DNA of 64,000 nt from Flavobacterium sp. KJJ. Its GTDB lineage: Bacteria; Bacteroidota; Bacteroidia; Flavobacteriales; Flavobacteriaceae. The position numbers were made by a program, and so were the translations under genes. A model generated the notes under the pieces. The model saw only the letters and a program-made list of their open reading frames with translations. It was not told the origin of the DNA and did not search any database. The stretch spans positions 25,710-89,709 of the forward strand of contig NZ_JARP01000009.1 in NCBI RefSeq assembly GCF_000708595.2. The letters are read 5' to 3'. Positions 52,563 through 61,609 of the stretch are shown in pieces. How positions within the stretch are numbered: the first letter of the stretch is position 1; each line of letters starts with the position of its first letter.

Positions 52563-54182
52563 TTATAAATTGTACATCTTCTTTCTCAATTCCTGAATTT
52601 TTTCATCATCCAAGTACTCATCAAACGTCATATAGCGATCGATAACTCCATTTGGCGTTAACTCCACTACTCTATTACCAACAGTCTGAGCAAATTCGTG
52701 GTCATGTGTGGTAAAAATTACAGAACCTTTAAAGTTTTTCAAAGAGTTGTTAAAAGCTGTAATCGACTCTAAATCTAAGTGATTGGTTGGTTCGTCAAGC
52801 ATTAAGATATTAGCGCGTTCCATCATCATTCTAGAAAGCATACAACGTACTTTTTCTCCTCCAGATAAAACTCGGCTTGTTTTTAAAGCTTCTTCTCCTG
52901 AGAAAATCATTTTCCCTAGGAAACCTCTAATGAAAACCTCATCACGCTCTTCTTCTGTTTTAGCATATTGGCGCAACCAATCTACTAGTGTTAAATCATT
53001 TTCAAAAAACGAATGGTTTTCAGCTGGCAAATACGCTTGATTTGTTGTAATTCCCCAATCAAAAGTTCCAGAATCTGCTTTTTGGTTGTTATTTAAAATT
53101 TCGTAGAAAGCTGTTGTAGCACGTGAATCTTTAGAGAAAAGAACGATTTTATCGCCTTTTGCCATATTCAAATCAACATCTTTAAACAAAAGATCACCAT
53201 CAATAGAAGCCGATAAATTTTCAACGTTTAAAATCTGATCTCCAGCTTCACGATCTTGATCAAAAATAATCGCAGGATAACGACGGCTAGAAGGTTTGAT
53301 TTCAGAAATATTCAATTTAGAAATCATTTTTTTACGAGAAGTTGCTTGTTTAGATTTTGCAACGTTCGCACTAAAACGACGAATAAATTCTTCAAGCTCT
53401 TGTTTCTTTTCTTCTGCTTTTTTGTTTTGCTGTGCACGTTGTTTTGCCGCTAATTGGCTAGACTCGTACCAGAAAGTATAATTTCCTGAATAGTGATTAA
53501 TTTTTCCAAAATCGATATCCGAAATATGTGTACAAACCGCATCTAAAAAGTGACGGTCGTGAGATACTACTATTACAGTATTTTCATAATTTGCCAAGAA
53601 ATTCTCTAACCAAGCGATTGTCTCAAAATCCAAATCGTTGGTAGGCTCATCCATAATAAGCAAATCTGGGTTTCCAAAAAGCGCCTGCGCCAAAAGCACA
53701 CGAACTTTGATTTTTCCCTCCAAATCACCCATTAAAGTATAATGATGTTCTTCGTTGATTCCTAAGTTAGACAACATTGCAGCGGCATCAGAATCTGCAT
53801 TCCAACCATTCATTTCTTCAAACTGAACTTGAAGTTCTCCAATTCTGTCTGCATTTTTATCGTTGTAGTCTAAATAAAGTTCATCCATTTCTTTTTTAAC
53901 AGCATACAAAACTTTATTTCCCATCAAAACAGTTTCCAAGACAGTATGCTCATCAAACATGTTGTGATTTTGATTCAAAACCGACATACGTTTTCCCGGT
54001 TCTAAATGAATATGTCCAGAAGTTGGGTCGATATCGCCTGAAATGATTTTTAGAAATGTTGATTTTCCAGCACCATTGGCTCCAATAACGCCGTAAATAT
54101 TTCCGTGAGTGAATGTGGTATTTACTTCGTCAAACAAAATTCGTTTGCCAAATTGAACTGATAAATTATTGACTGTTAACAT
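52563..54182 (-). CDS. ABC-F family ATPase (YbiT-like), second P-loop degenerate
   Basis: A 539-residue ribosome-associated ABC-F protein. The first ATPase half has GANGAGKST (Walker A) and LLIMDEPTNDLD (Walker B). Its signature is degenerate, as in E. coli YbiT. The linker (about 240-300) carries SRFSANVAKSKQATSRKKMI-type residues. The second half has LSGGEKVRCML and MLDEPTNHLD, but its Walker A position reads VLFSKDSRATTAF, with Ala in place of the nucleotide-binding Lys. ABC-F proteins act on the ribosomal E site. A one-site variant may bind nucleotide at only one site (inference). It is monocistronic. Confidence 0.9.
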   Translation of the reverse strand: MLTVNNLSVQFGKRILFDEVNTTFTHGNIYGVIGANGAGKSTFLKIISGDIDPTSGHIHLEPGKRMSVLNQNHNMFDEHTVLETVLMGNKVLYAVKKEMDELYLDYNDKNADRIGELQVQFEEMNGWNADSDAAAMLSNLGINEEHHYTLMGDLEGKIKVRVLLAQALFGNPDLLIMDEPTNDLDFETIAWLENFLANYENTVIVVSHDRHFLDAVCTHISDIDFGKINHYSGNYTFWYESSQLAAKQRAQQNKKAEEKKQELEEFIRRFSANVAKSKQATSRKKMISKLNISEIKPSSRRYPAIIFDQDREAGDQILNVENLSASIDGDLLFKDVDLNMAKGDKIVLFSKDSRATTAFYEILNNNQKADSGTFDWGITTNQAYLPAENHSFFENDLTLVDWLRQYAKTEEERDEVFIRGFLGKMIFSGEEALKTSRVLSGGEKVRCMLSRMMMERANILMLDEPTNHLDLESITAFNNSLKNFKGSVIFTTHDHEFAQTVGNRVVELTPNGVIDRYMTFDEYLDDEKIQELRKKMYNL

Positions 54183-54310
54183 GAATGTCTTTTTAATTAA
54201 TTTCGTGCAAAAGTAGTGAAAAAGGTTCAGAGTTGCAAAGGTGTCGTGATGTGAAATGTAAATTGTAAAATATGAAATGATTATCCTAAAAACATCTAAC
54301 TTCTAAGCTT

Positions 54311-55084
54311 TTACAATTTACTTTCCTTGGTCAGCGCAACTTCCAGACTTTCAAAATTCGGAAGGACTTTAGCAATCAAACCTTCTTTATTTAAAATAAA
54401 ATGTGTTGGAAATGAATTCAGCTGCAAGGCTTCATTCATATACACTTTCATGTCAGGAATTACCGAATATGATAATGGTTTTCTGGCTAAAAAAAGTTTT
54501 AATTGCTCTGCAGAATCCTCGGCTAAACTTATAAAAAGAATATCTTTTCGATCTTTATACTCTTCAACTAATTTATTGACTTGCGGAAATTCTCTTATAC
54601 AAGGTGTACAATGAATGTACCAGCATTTAATTACGATTATTTTTCCTTTCATAGATTCGTTTGAAACTGAGTTTCCATTCAAATCTGTGAATGAAAATTT
54701 AGGAAATGGAGTTCCTTCCATTTTATAGTTTTTAAGCGCATCAAAAGCAATTTGATTTATGGTTGCTTTTATACTTGAGTCAGAACTCGGCTGAATTTGA
54801 AACAGCTTATAATAATAAATTGAATCATCTGATTTTAAACGAATCGGAATAAGATTTCCTTCTGTCAATTCATTCAAAAAAGCTTCTTTTGAAATTTCTT
54901 TAAAAGAAGAATCAAGAGCCACAAAATCTCTCGAAAGCATTATGTTCTTATTTTGATATGCTGACCAATCGCTGAAATTCTTTTGGATTTGAATAGGATC
55001 AACTTCAGGATTTCCAAATTTGTTTTGAGAGAAACAGAAATTAAAAATTAGAAAAGTGATTATAATAGTGGTGAATTTCTTCAT
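54311..55084 (-). CDS. TlpA-like periplasmic thioredoxin-fold protein
   Basis: A 257-residue exported protein with signal peptide ending FCFSQ (about residue 20). An N-terminal region of about 110 residues is of unknown type. A TlpA/ResA-like thioredoxin domain (about 125-257) follows, with the active-site motif W-Y-I-H-C-T-P-C and the cis-Pro region NSFPTHFILNKEG. It probably reduces or isomerises disulfides in the periplasm. It is a single gene, 80 bp 3' of the chitinase terminator. Confidence 0.88.
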   Translation of the reverse strand: MKKFTTIIITFLIFNFCFSQNKFGNPEVDPIQIQKNFSDWSAYQNKNIMLSRDFVALDSSFKEISKEAFLNELTEGNLIPIRLKSDDSIYYYKLFQIQPSSDSSIKATINQIAFDALKNYKMEGTPFPKFSFTDLNGNSVSNESMKGKIIVIKCWYIHCTPCIREFPQVNKLVEEYKDRKDILFISLAEDSAEQLKLFLARKPLSYSVIPDMKVYMNEALQLNSFPTHFILNKEGLIAKVLPNFESLEVALTKESKL

Positions 55085-55180
55085 AAAGTTTAATGCCGTA
55101 ATTGAGATTCAAAAGTACTGAAAATTACATTGTTTTAGCCTAGTTTTTATCGCACAATAATTCATCTTTATTTAGTCCAT

Positions 55181-55210
55181 AAAAAAACCTGGCAATAAAA
55201 TTGCCAGGTT
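55181..55210 (-). terminator. Terminator downstream of the chitinase gene
   Basis: AACCTGGCAA (55186-55195) pairs with TTGCCAGGTT (55201-55210). On the minus strand a T run follows the stem. It lies about 150 bp after the chitinase stop codon. Confidence 0.85.
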
Positions 55211-55361
55211 CATAATGCTCTCGTCTAGGTGAAAACCAAATAACAAATCACCCAAACTCGATACATTTATTCGAAATATAAAATCAGATTAAAAAATAAA
55301 TAACCAAACTCAATTTTAACCTCCCCAATTTTGTATTTCTAAATTTTTCATTCATTATAAC

Positions 55362-58300
55362 TTAGTTTAAAAAGTTTATTACTTTGAATGATTTTTTATT
55401 TCCTGCTTTGTCTGTTACCACAACTATAAACAATTGTTTAGTAGTGAAACTTTGGTTATGCAGCAGTACTTCTCTACTGTTTTGAACGTTTTTATAACTT
55501 ACTAATGATTGACCGATTGTGTTGAATACATCAACTTGGGCAATATCTTCTGAGTCATTTGTAACTGATAAGGCATCATTTTTAAAATAGGCTATCGTTG
55601 CATTGCTTTTTGAAGAAATATCACCTAGAGCTAATGTTTTTGCTGCCAACTGCGATGCGAAATAAGCGGAATATGCTTTAGATAATTCAGATGAATTACC
55701 ACAAGAAGATGCATCCCAGTTTACAGACCAAGTCATTAAACCTCTTAAAGAAGGATATGGTCCGCCTGGCTGCATAGTGTATGTTCTTCCTGAAAAAGTG
55801 GTTCCGTTTCTTAAATAATCCATAGCACTAATCCCCTCTGCTGGAGTTATATAACCGCTTCCTGCGGCACTTGGACAAGCTGGTAATGCAATAAGAACTT
55901 TTGAGGCTGGTAAGCCATCAAAATGCATTCCTGTTGTACCAATATTATACCCTTTTATCACCATATCAGTTAGGGCTGTTACCATATTTGCTCTCTTAGC
56001 TGAACCATAATATTGCCCATCTAATCCGTTTTCTCCTCCTGTATTATACAATTGGACAGCTAACAAATCCAATTCATTACGCAAGTTTTGAATGATTGGC
56101 AGGAAAGACCCAAAAGTATCCGTATAGGTAGAATATCCTCCTTGTACGTATTGTGTTTCTGGAGCTGCAGTTAATAAAAATCCAGGGCCATAGTAAGCTT
56201 TTAATTCTTTACAGGCATCTACTATGTTTTTTAATCTTGGATAAGCAGAAATACCTGTATAAGAAATATCTCTTAAACCTCCTGCATTAAAATTCATAGA
56301 TCCGCCTTCAAAATCCAAATCAACTCCATCAAATTGATACTCATCAATAATGGCTTTTAGACCATTAACAAAAATATTTTTTTGAGTTACATTGTCCAAA
56401 ACAACATGACCATTTTGACCACCGATAGAGACAATAACAGGAACGCCGCTATCTCTTAATGATTTTATATCATTTTTCAACAATTGCTTATTGAAAACAC
56501 CATTGGTCAAATATCTAGTATCATTTGTGGTTAATACAGGTGTATAACCATCACGATTAACGGTTTCTACGAAAGAATAATCAACTACGTTAAACTTACT
56601 TCCCACCATTTGAGAAAAATATAAAAATGGAGCTGAAGTATTTTCCCAAGAATGTGCATATCCTAAAATAACTTTAGACGGAAGCGCAATAAATCTATTA
56701 GTGCTTACCGAGGCAATTTTAATTGTATTGTTTAATGTAGTCACAGCAGCTTTATCATCTGTTGCTTTGATTACAACTGGATAATCCTGATAAGCAGATG
56801 GTGTGAAATTATAGGTATAAGTATTATTTGTACCTGCTGTCATATTAAATGTACCACCATTTATTGTGATAGTAACACCAGAAACTGATCCGTCACTATC
56901 AACAGCTGTCACCGAAATTGGCACAACTTGAAAAGAACTTTGGTTTACAATAGTATTCGATGGTGAATTCCAAGTAATTACAGGCGCTGCATTTGGGCAG
57001 TTTGCACCTGAACAATTTAATGTAAAACTATATGTTTTTGAATCTGTTGTTCCGTTTGATGCAGTAGCCGTTACGGTTAAAGTGTGATTAAGCGAAAACT
57101 GATTTGCTGCTGGTGTCCAAGTCGATGTATAAGTTCCTGCAGAGTTAGTCGCACTCAAGCTTTGTCCGTCTAAACTAAATACTACAGATGAGATTGTAGT
57201 GGCATCAACAGCACTTAATCCAACACTTGCAACAAAATTAATTGCCGATCCTAAATTTATAGCAATCGCCGAAGCTGTTGGTGCTGTAATGGCAACTACT
57301 GGGGTCGTTACAACCGCCGTTTGTCTATTAAAATTATAAACCGTTGGAGTTGTTGGAACTGCAAAGTTGGCTAAGTTATTTGGATAATAAGTCACTTCAC
57401 CATTTTCCCATGAATTCAATTTTAAACTTGATATAGTTGAATATCCTGCTAAAGCCGAATTGTTATAGCTAAAATTTCCTGAAGCATCTGTAGTTGCAAT
57501 AATACTTACATAACCGTGTGTATTATCCGTCCAAGGTAAAATCAGTTCTACTTTTGCACCAGAAACTGGAGCCGAACCATTTTTAACTGTTCCGCTTATT
57601 AAGTTTCCACTCGCAACATTTTGAGTAAAATTCAATGTTTTATTTGCATTAATTGCACTATAAACTGTTGAAGCCGGACTAAAACTTAAACCGGTTTTTG
57701 CAGCGGTTAGAATATAATCTGAGCCTGCCACTAAATTAGCAACAGTATAATTTCCTGAAGCATCTGAAGTTGCTGTTAAAGTAGTTGTTCCAGAAGTAGC
57801 AGAAACTGTAACGCCAGAAACGGCAGTTGTTCCATTTTTTGTCGTTCCGCTTACTGTATAATAAACTGGAGTTACAACCTCAGTAAAATTCAATGTTTTG
57901 TTTGAACTTATTGCATTGTAAACCGTTGAAGCCGGCGTAAATGTTAATCCAGTTTTTGCAATTGTTACAGTATAATTTGATCCTGAAACCAAATTAGCAA
58001 CACTATAATTTCCTGAAGCATCTGAAGTCGCTGTTAAAGTAGTTGTTCCTGTAACTGCTGAAATCGTTGCGCCAGAAACCGGAGTTGCTCCGTTTAAAAC
58101 TGTACCGCTAACTGTATAATATACTGGAGTTACAACCTGAGTAAAATTCAACGTTTTGTTTGAACTTATAGCGCTGTAAACTGTCGATGCCGGAGTAAAT
58201 GTTAATCCAGTTTTTGCAATAGTTACAGTGTAATCTGAACCTGCTGCTAAATTAGCTATACTATAATTTCCTGAAGCATCAGAAGTTGCTGTTAAAGTTG

Positions 58301-61124
58301 TAGTTCCTGTAACTGCTGAAATTGTTGCTCCTGAAACTGCTGTTGCTCCATTTAAAACTGTTCCGCTTACTGTGTAATAAACCGGAGTTAAAACCTGAGT
58401 AAAATTCAACGTTTTATTTGAACTTATCGCACTGTAAACCGTTGAAGCCGGTGTGAATGTCAAACCTGTTTTTGCAATTGTTACAGTATAATTTGATCCT
58501 GAAACCAAATTAGCAATACTATAATTTCCTGAAGCATCAGAAGTTGCTGTCAAAGTTGTTGCTCCTGAAACTGCCGAAATCGTTGCTCCTGAAACTGGAG
58601 TCGATCCGTTAAGAACTGTTCCGCTAACTGTATAAGTTGTTGTAACTGCACCAGTATTAAAATCGTAAACTGTTGCTGTAGCTGGAATAGGGAAATTTGC
58701 CAAATTAGAAGGCAGATAAGTTATATCTCCATTCTCCCAAGTATTTAATTTTAGGCTTGAAATAGTAGTATAACCTGCTAGAATAGCATTATCAAAACTG
58801 TATTTTCCTTGTGCATCTGTAACTGCAAGCTTACTTAAATATTGATGAGTACTATCTGTCCAAGGCAAGATCAATTCTACTTTTGCACCAGAAACTGGAA
58901 CTGTACCATTTTTAACTGTTCCGCTAATTTTGCTGGCTCCAACTACAATGACATCTTGCGTGAAATTCAATGTTTTGTTGGCAATTAAATTAGTATAAAC
59001 TGTTGAAGCAGGTGTATAAGTTTGTCCTGTCAAGGAAGCTGTTACTGTATAATTTCCAGCAGAAGGCAAACTAAGTGAATAAACACCGCTTGCATTAGAA
59101 ACAGCAGTAAAAGTTCCTCCTGTAGAAGTTGCTATAACGGTTACACCTGAAACCGGAGTTGTATTGTTTAAAATAGTACCGCTTACGGTATAATAAACAA
59201 TCGGGGCACTTTGAGTAAAATTCAACGTTTTATTTGCATCGATTGCAGTATAAACTGTTGAAGCTGGCGTATATGAAAATCCGGTTTTTGCAGCTGTAAC
59301 TGTAAAATTAAGTCCAGCAGTCAAACCTGCAACGCTGTAAACACCGCTTGCATTAGAAACTGCTGTTAAAACTGTAGCTCCAGAAGTTGCAGAAACTGTA
59401 GCTCCAGAAACTGGAGTTGTTCCATCTAAAACTGTTCCGCTAACTGTATATGTTGGCTGCGTTCCATTAATAACAACTGCCGTTTGATTAACTGTTACAT
59501 TTGTCAATGTTACAGGAGTAAAAGTATAAGTAGCTTTTAAAGCTGTTAGTGTATAATTTTGTCCTGAAGTTAAATTGTTAAATGTAAAATTACCTGCTGT
59601 AGAAACTACAGTCTGCAATACTGCATTACTTGCGTTGCGTAATTCAACTGTAACGTCTGGAACTAAAGCTGTTCCGTTTTTAACAGAACCCGAAATACTT
59701 ACTGTTCCTGCAACAATACTTCCAAAAGAAGTATCCACTTGCGTTAGCAAAGCATTAGGAATAGAACCTCTGGTATCTTGAGATAATTCCCAAACCATAC
59801 CTCCTGCTAAATTTCTAGATTTAATGTATTGTACTTTTAAATCCATTGATTGTTTATCTTCATAAGAGATAAACTGTTTTAAAGCAGCATTGTATAAATA
59901 AGGAACTTTAGTTGTATTATCAAAATAGCGAACCCATCCGGCCGAAGCAGCAGTTGGCGTAACTAACATTGTAGTTGGATCTAGATAAGCATGTGAGTTT
60001 GTAACTGGATTTCCAACCAAATCACAGATTTCGATACTTCCTGAACGTTCGCATGCGGCAGGTCCGTCCCAAGTTCCGATTGGATTTTGCGGATTTGTAC
60101 ATCCTGAAACGATATCTCTTGGTGCTGAAACGAATAATCCAGGTAAATTTGGATTGGTTCCATTATTGGCAACATGATCAAATTTTTTTCCGTAGAAAGG
60201 CAATCCCATGATTAATTTATTTGCAGGAAAACCGACAACGTTCAAATATTGATTGGTTAATTCATCAAGAGATTCAGATTGAGTTGCTCCATATAGCGGA
60301 TCATTGGTATTGCCACTCGCGTATAAAGGTGCATTGTAGCATGTTTTGTCATACCAGTTACCTCCAAAATCATATCCAAAATAAGTGATATAATCACAAT
60401 AAGTAGAAATGTCTTCTGTCATTCCGTATTGTGCTCTATTTCCTGGTCCTAAATATTGTTTGGCAACATTTCTAACGTTGTTTCCGGCAGCAATAGAAAT
60501 TAACTTATTTGGCATTGCCTGACGCATTGCTTTTAATAAATACACTAAATTTTTGTTGTCGTCCGGGCTGTACTTTTGTGGAGGAATTGGAGCTCCGTTA
60601 ATTACTTCAGTACCGTCTGTTCCTCCAGAAAGAGGATACTCCCAATCAATGTCAAATCCATCAATAAAAGGATAAGTCACAATAAAGTTTGCCATGTCTG
60701 CGGCCAAAGCGGCCCTTGCAACTGGACTTGCTGCAATTGGAGAAAGATCCTGACCTTTTGTCCATCCTCCAACAGAAATTAAAATTTTTAAATGCGGATA
60801 CTTTTGCTTAAGCTTCATCAAGTCATAGAAGTTTCCTTTTACTGGGGCATCCCACGGAATTCCACCTTCCATATGCTCAAAATCAGCATATGAATCTAAA
60901 CATAATAACTTTGTATTCTCCGGATGGGCTGGATCATAAGTTGTCCCATAAAAAGAATAATTCAAATGCGTCAATTTACTTCCGTCTATCTTCGGGATAT
61001 TAAAATCCCGGGCATAAATAGACCATTGCGCATAATACCCTACTACTTTTTTACCGTGAGCTGGTTGGGCTAACGCGAGTAAGGGAAACAGTAACAAAAA
61101 AAGCAATCTGTAATAATGTTTCAT
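55362..61124 (-). CDS. chiA: Giant two-domain GH18 chitinase exported by T9SS (ChiA-like)
   Basis: This 1920-residue extracellular chitinase has a signal peptide (about 1-20). GH18 domain 1 (about 26-465) contains D155-x-x-D158-x-D160-x-E162. Nine Ig/carboxypeptidase-regulatory-like modules follow (about 475-1270): seven of one type and two of a second type with 'KVELILPWTD'. Two more Ig-like regions (about 1275-1475) lead to GH18 domain 2 (about 1480-1830), with D1599-x-x-D-x-D-x-E1606. The last ~80 residues form a T9SS type A sorting domain. F. johnsoniae ChiA is also two-GH18 and T9SS-secreted, but shorter as I recall. The GH20 and deaminase genes lie upstream on the same strand. Confidence 0.95.
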   Translation of the reverse strand: MKHYYRLLFLLLFPLLALAQPAHGKKVVGYYAQWSIYARDFNIPKIDGSKLTHLNYSFYGTTYDPAHPENTKLLCLDSYADFEHMEGGIPWDAPVKGNFYDLMKLKQKYPHLKILISVGGWTKGQDLSPIAASPVARAALAADMANFIVTYPFIDGFDIDWEYPLSGGTDGTEVINGAPIPPQKYSPDDNKNLVYLLKAMRQAMPNKLISIAAGNNVRNVAKQYLGPGNRAQYGMTEDISTYCDYITYFGYDFGGNWYDKTCYNAPLYASGNTNDPLYGATQSESLDELTNQYLNVVGFPANKLIMGLPFYGKKFDHVANNGTNPNLPGLFVSAPRDIVSGCTNPQNPIGTWDGPAACERSGSIEICDLVGNPVTNSHAYLDPTTMLVTPTAASAGWVRYFDNTTKVPYLYNAALKQFISYEDKQSMDLKVQYIKSRNLAGGMVWELSQDTRGSIPNALLTQVDTSFGSIVAGTVSISGSVKNGTALVPDVTVELRNASNAVLQTVVSTAGNFTFNNLTSGQNYTLTALKATYTFTPVTLTNVTVNQTAVVINGTQPTYTVSGTVLDGTTPVSGATVSATSGATVLTAVSNASGVYSVAGLTAGLNFTVTAAKTGFSYTPASTVYTAIDANKTLNFTQSAPIVYYTVSGTILNNTTPVSGVTVIATSTGGTFTAVSNASGVYSLSLPSAGNYTVTASLTGQTYTPASTVYTNLIANKTLNFTQDVIVVGASKISGTVKNGTVPVSGAKVELILPWTDSTHQYLSKLAVTDAQGKYSFDNAILAGYTTISSLKLNTWENGDITYLPSNLANFPIPATATVYDFNTGAVTTTYTVSGTVLNGSTPVSGATISAVSGATTLTATSDASGNYSIANLVSGSNYTVTIAKTGLTFTPASTVYSAISSNKTLNFTQVLTPVYYTVSGTVLNGATAVSGATISAVTGTTTLTATSDASGNYSIANLAAGSDYTVTIAKTGLTFTPASTVYSAISSNKTLNFTQVVTPVYYTVSGTVLNGATPVSGATISAVTGTTTLTATSDASGNYSVANLVSGSNYTVTIAKTGLTFTPASTVYNAISSNKTLNFTEVVTPVYYTVSGTTKNGTTAVSGVTVSATSGTTTLTATSDASGNYTVANLVAGSDYILTAAKTGLSFSPASTVYSAINANKTLNFTQNVASGNLISGTVKNGSAPVSGAKVELILPWTDNTHGYVSIIATTDASGNFSYNNSALAGYSTISSLKLNSWENGEVTYYPNNLANFAVPTTPTVYNFNRQTAVVTTPVVAITAPTASAIAINLGSAINFVASVGLSAVDATTISSVVFSLDGQSLSATNSAGTYTSTWTPAANQFSLNHTLTVTATASNGTTDSKTYSFTLNCSGANCPNAAPVITWNSPSNTIVNQSSFQVVPISVTAVDSDGSVSGVTITINGGTFNMTAGTNNTYTYNFTPSAYQDYPVVIKATDDKAAVTTLNNTIKIASVSTNRFIALPSKVILGYAHSWENTSAPFLYFSQMVGSKFNVVDYSFVETVNRDGYTPVLTTNDTRYLTNGVFNKQLLKNDIKSLRDSGVPVIVSIGGQNGHVVLDNVTQKNIFVNGLKAIIDEYQFDGVDLDFEGGSMNFNAGGLRDISYTGISAYPRLKNIVDACKELKAYYGPGFLLTAAPETQYVQGGYSTYTDTFGSFLPIIQNLRNELDLLAVQLYNTGGENGLDGQYYGSAKRANMVTALTDMVIKGYNIGTTGMHFDGLPASKVLIALPACPSAAGSGYITPAEGISAMDYLRNGTTFSGRTYTMQPGGPYPSLRGLMTWSVNWDASSCGNSSELSKAYSAYFASQLAAKTLALGDISSKSNATIAYFKNDALSVTNDSEDIAQVDVFNTIGQSLVSYKNVQNSREVLLHNQSFTTKQLFIVVVTDKAGNKKSFKVINFLN
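57600..59455 (-). repeat. Tandem module array inside chiA
   Basis: Modules of about 86 codons (258 bp). Three consecutive modules at about 57863-58634 are nearly identical in DNA, pointing to recent duplication or frequent recombination. The flanking modules (57600-57862 and 58940-59455) are more divergent. Confidence 0.85.
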
Positions 61125-61609
61125 AATTAATTAATATTGGTTAATAGAAAATAAATATTCCAGTACGATACTAAATGCTAAAATGCAGCACTTAAAACAA
61201 CAACTGGGGTTTCAGTCGACTGCAGGTTGGAAAATTGCAGTCAATTGGAAATTAATTCATTACTTCTAAAAATAAATATTACTATTACCGATTTCATCCA
61301 TAATTCAGTAGCGAATAGCAGTGATTGATATTTATTTAATTTTTAAAAAAAATTAGTATTAAATACAGGCAGATAAATTTGGGGACAACTCATCAATCTT
61401 AAATACTTTTGTTTGTCATGTTTTTGTTTCTATTCTTTTTATTTGGTTTTAAAGTTGTTACTATTTGGTTATTTTTTGGTATTAATTTTATCAATAAGGT
61501 TTAAAATTTCAGCAGTTTACCATATTTTATCTCTACCAGAAATTGCTGGTAGAGATAAAAAAGCTCATGGTAACAAAACATACTAAACACTAATTCAAAC
61601 CAAACTCTT
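61125..61609. other. 485-bp spacer between the GH20 and chiA genes
   Basis: No gene is found. It holds a 7-bp inverted repeat GACTGCA (61218-61224) / TGCAGTC (61236-61242) about 95-120 bp upstream of the chiA start, and the perfect 15-bp hairpin at 61525-61560. I could not place a clear TAnnTTTG box. The length suggests that chiA has its own promoter. Confidence 0.6.
61525..61560. repeat. Perfect 15-bp hairpin between GH20 and chiA genes
   Basis: TTTTATCTCTACCAG (61525-61539), loop AAATTG, CTGGTAGAGATAAAA (61546-61560). No T run follows the stem in either direction, so it is not a standard intrinsic terminator. It may stabilise the GH20 mRNA 3' end or be a cleavage site. Confidence 0.8.
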
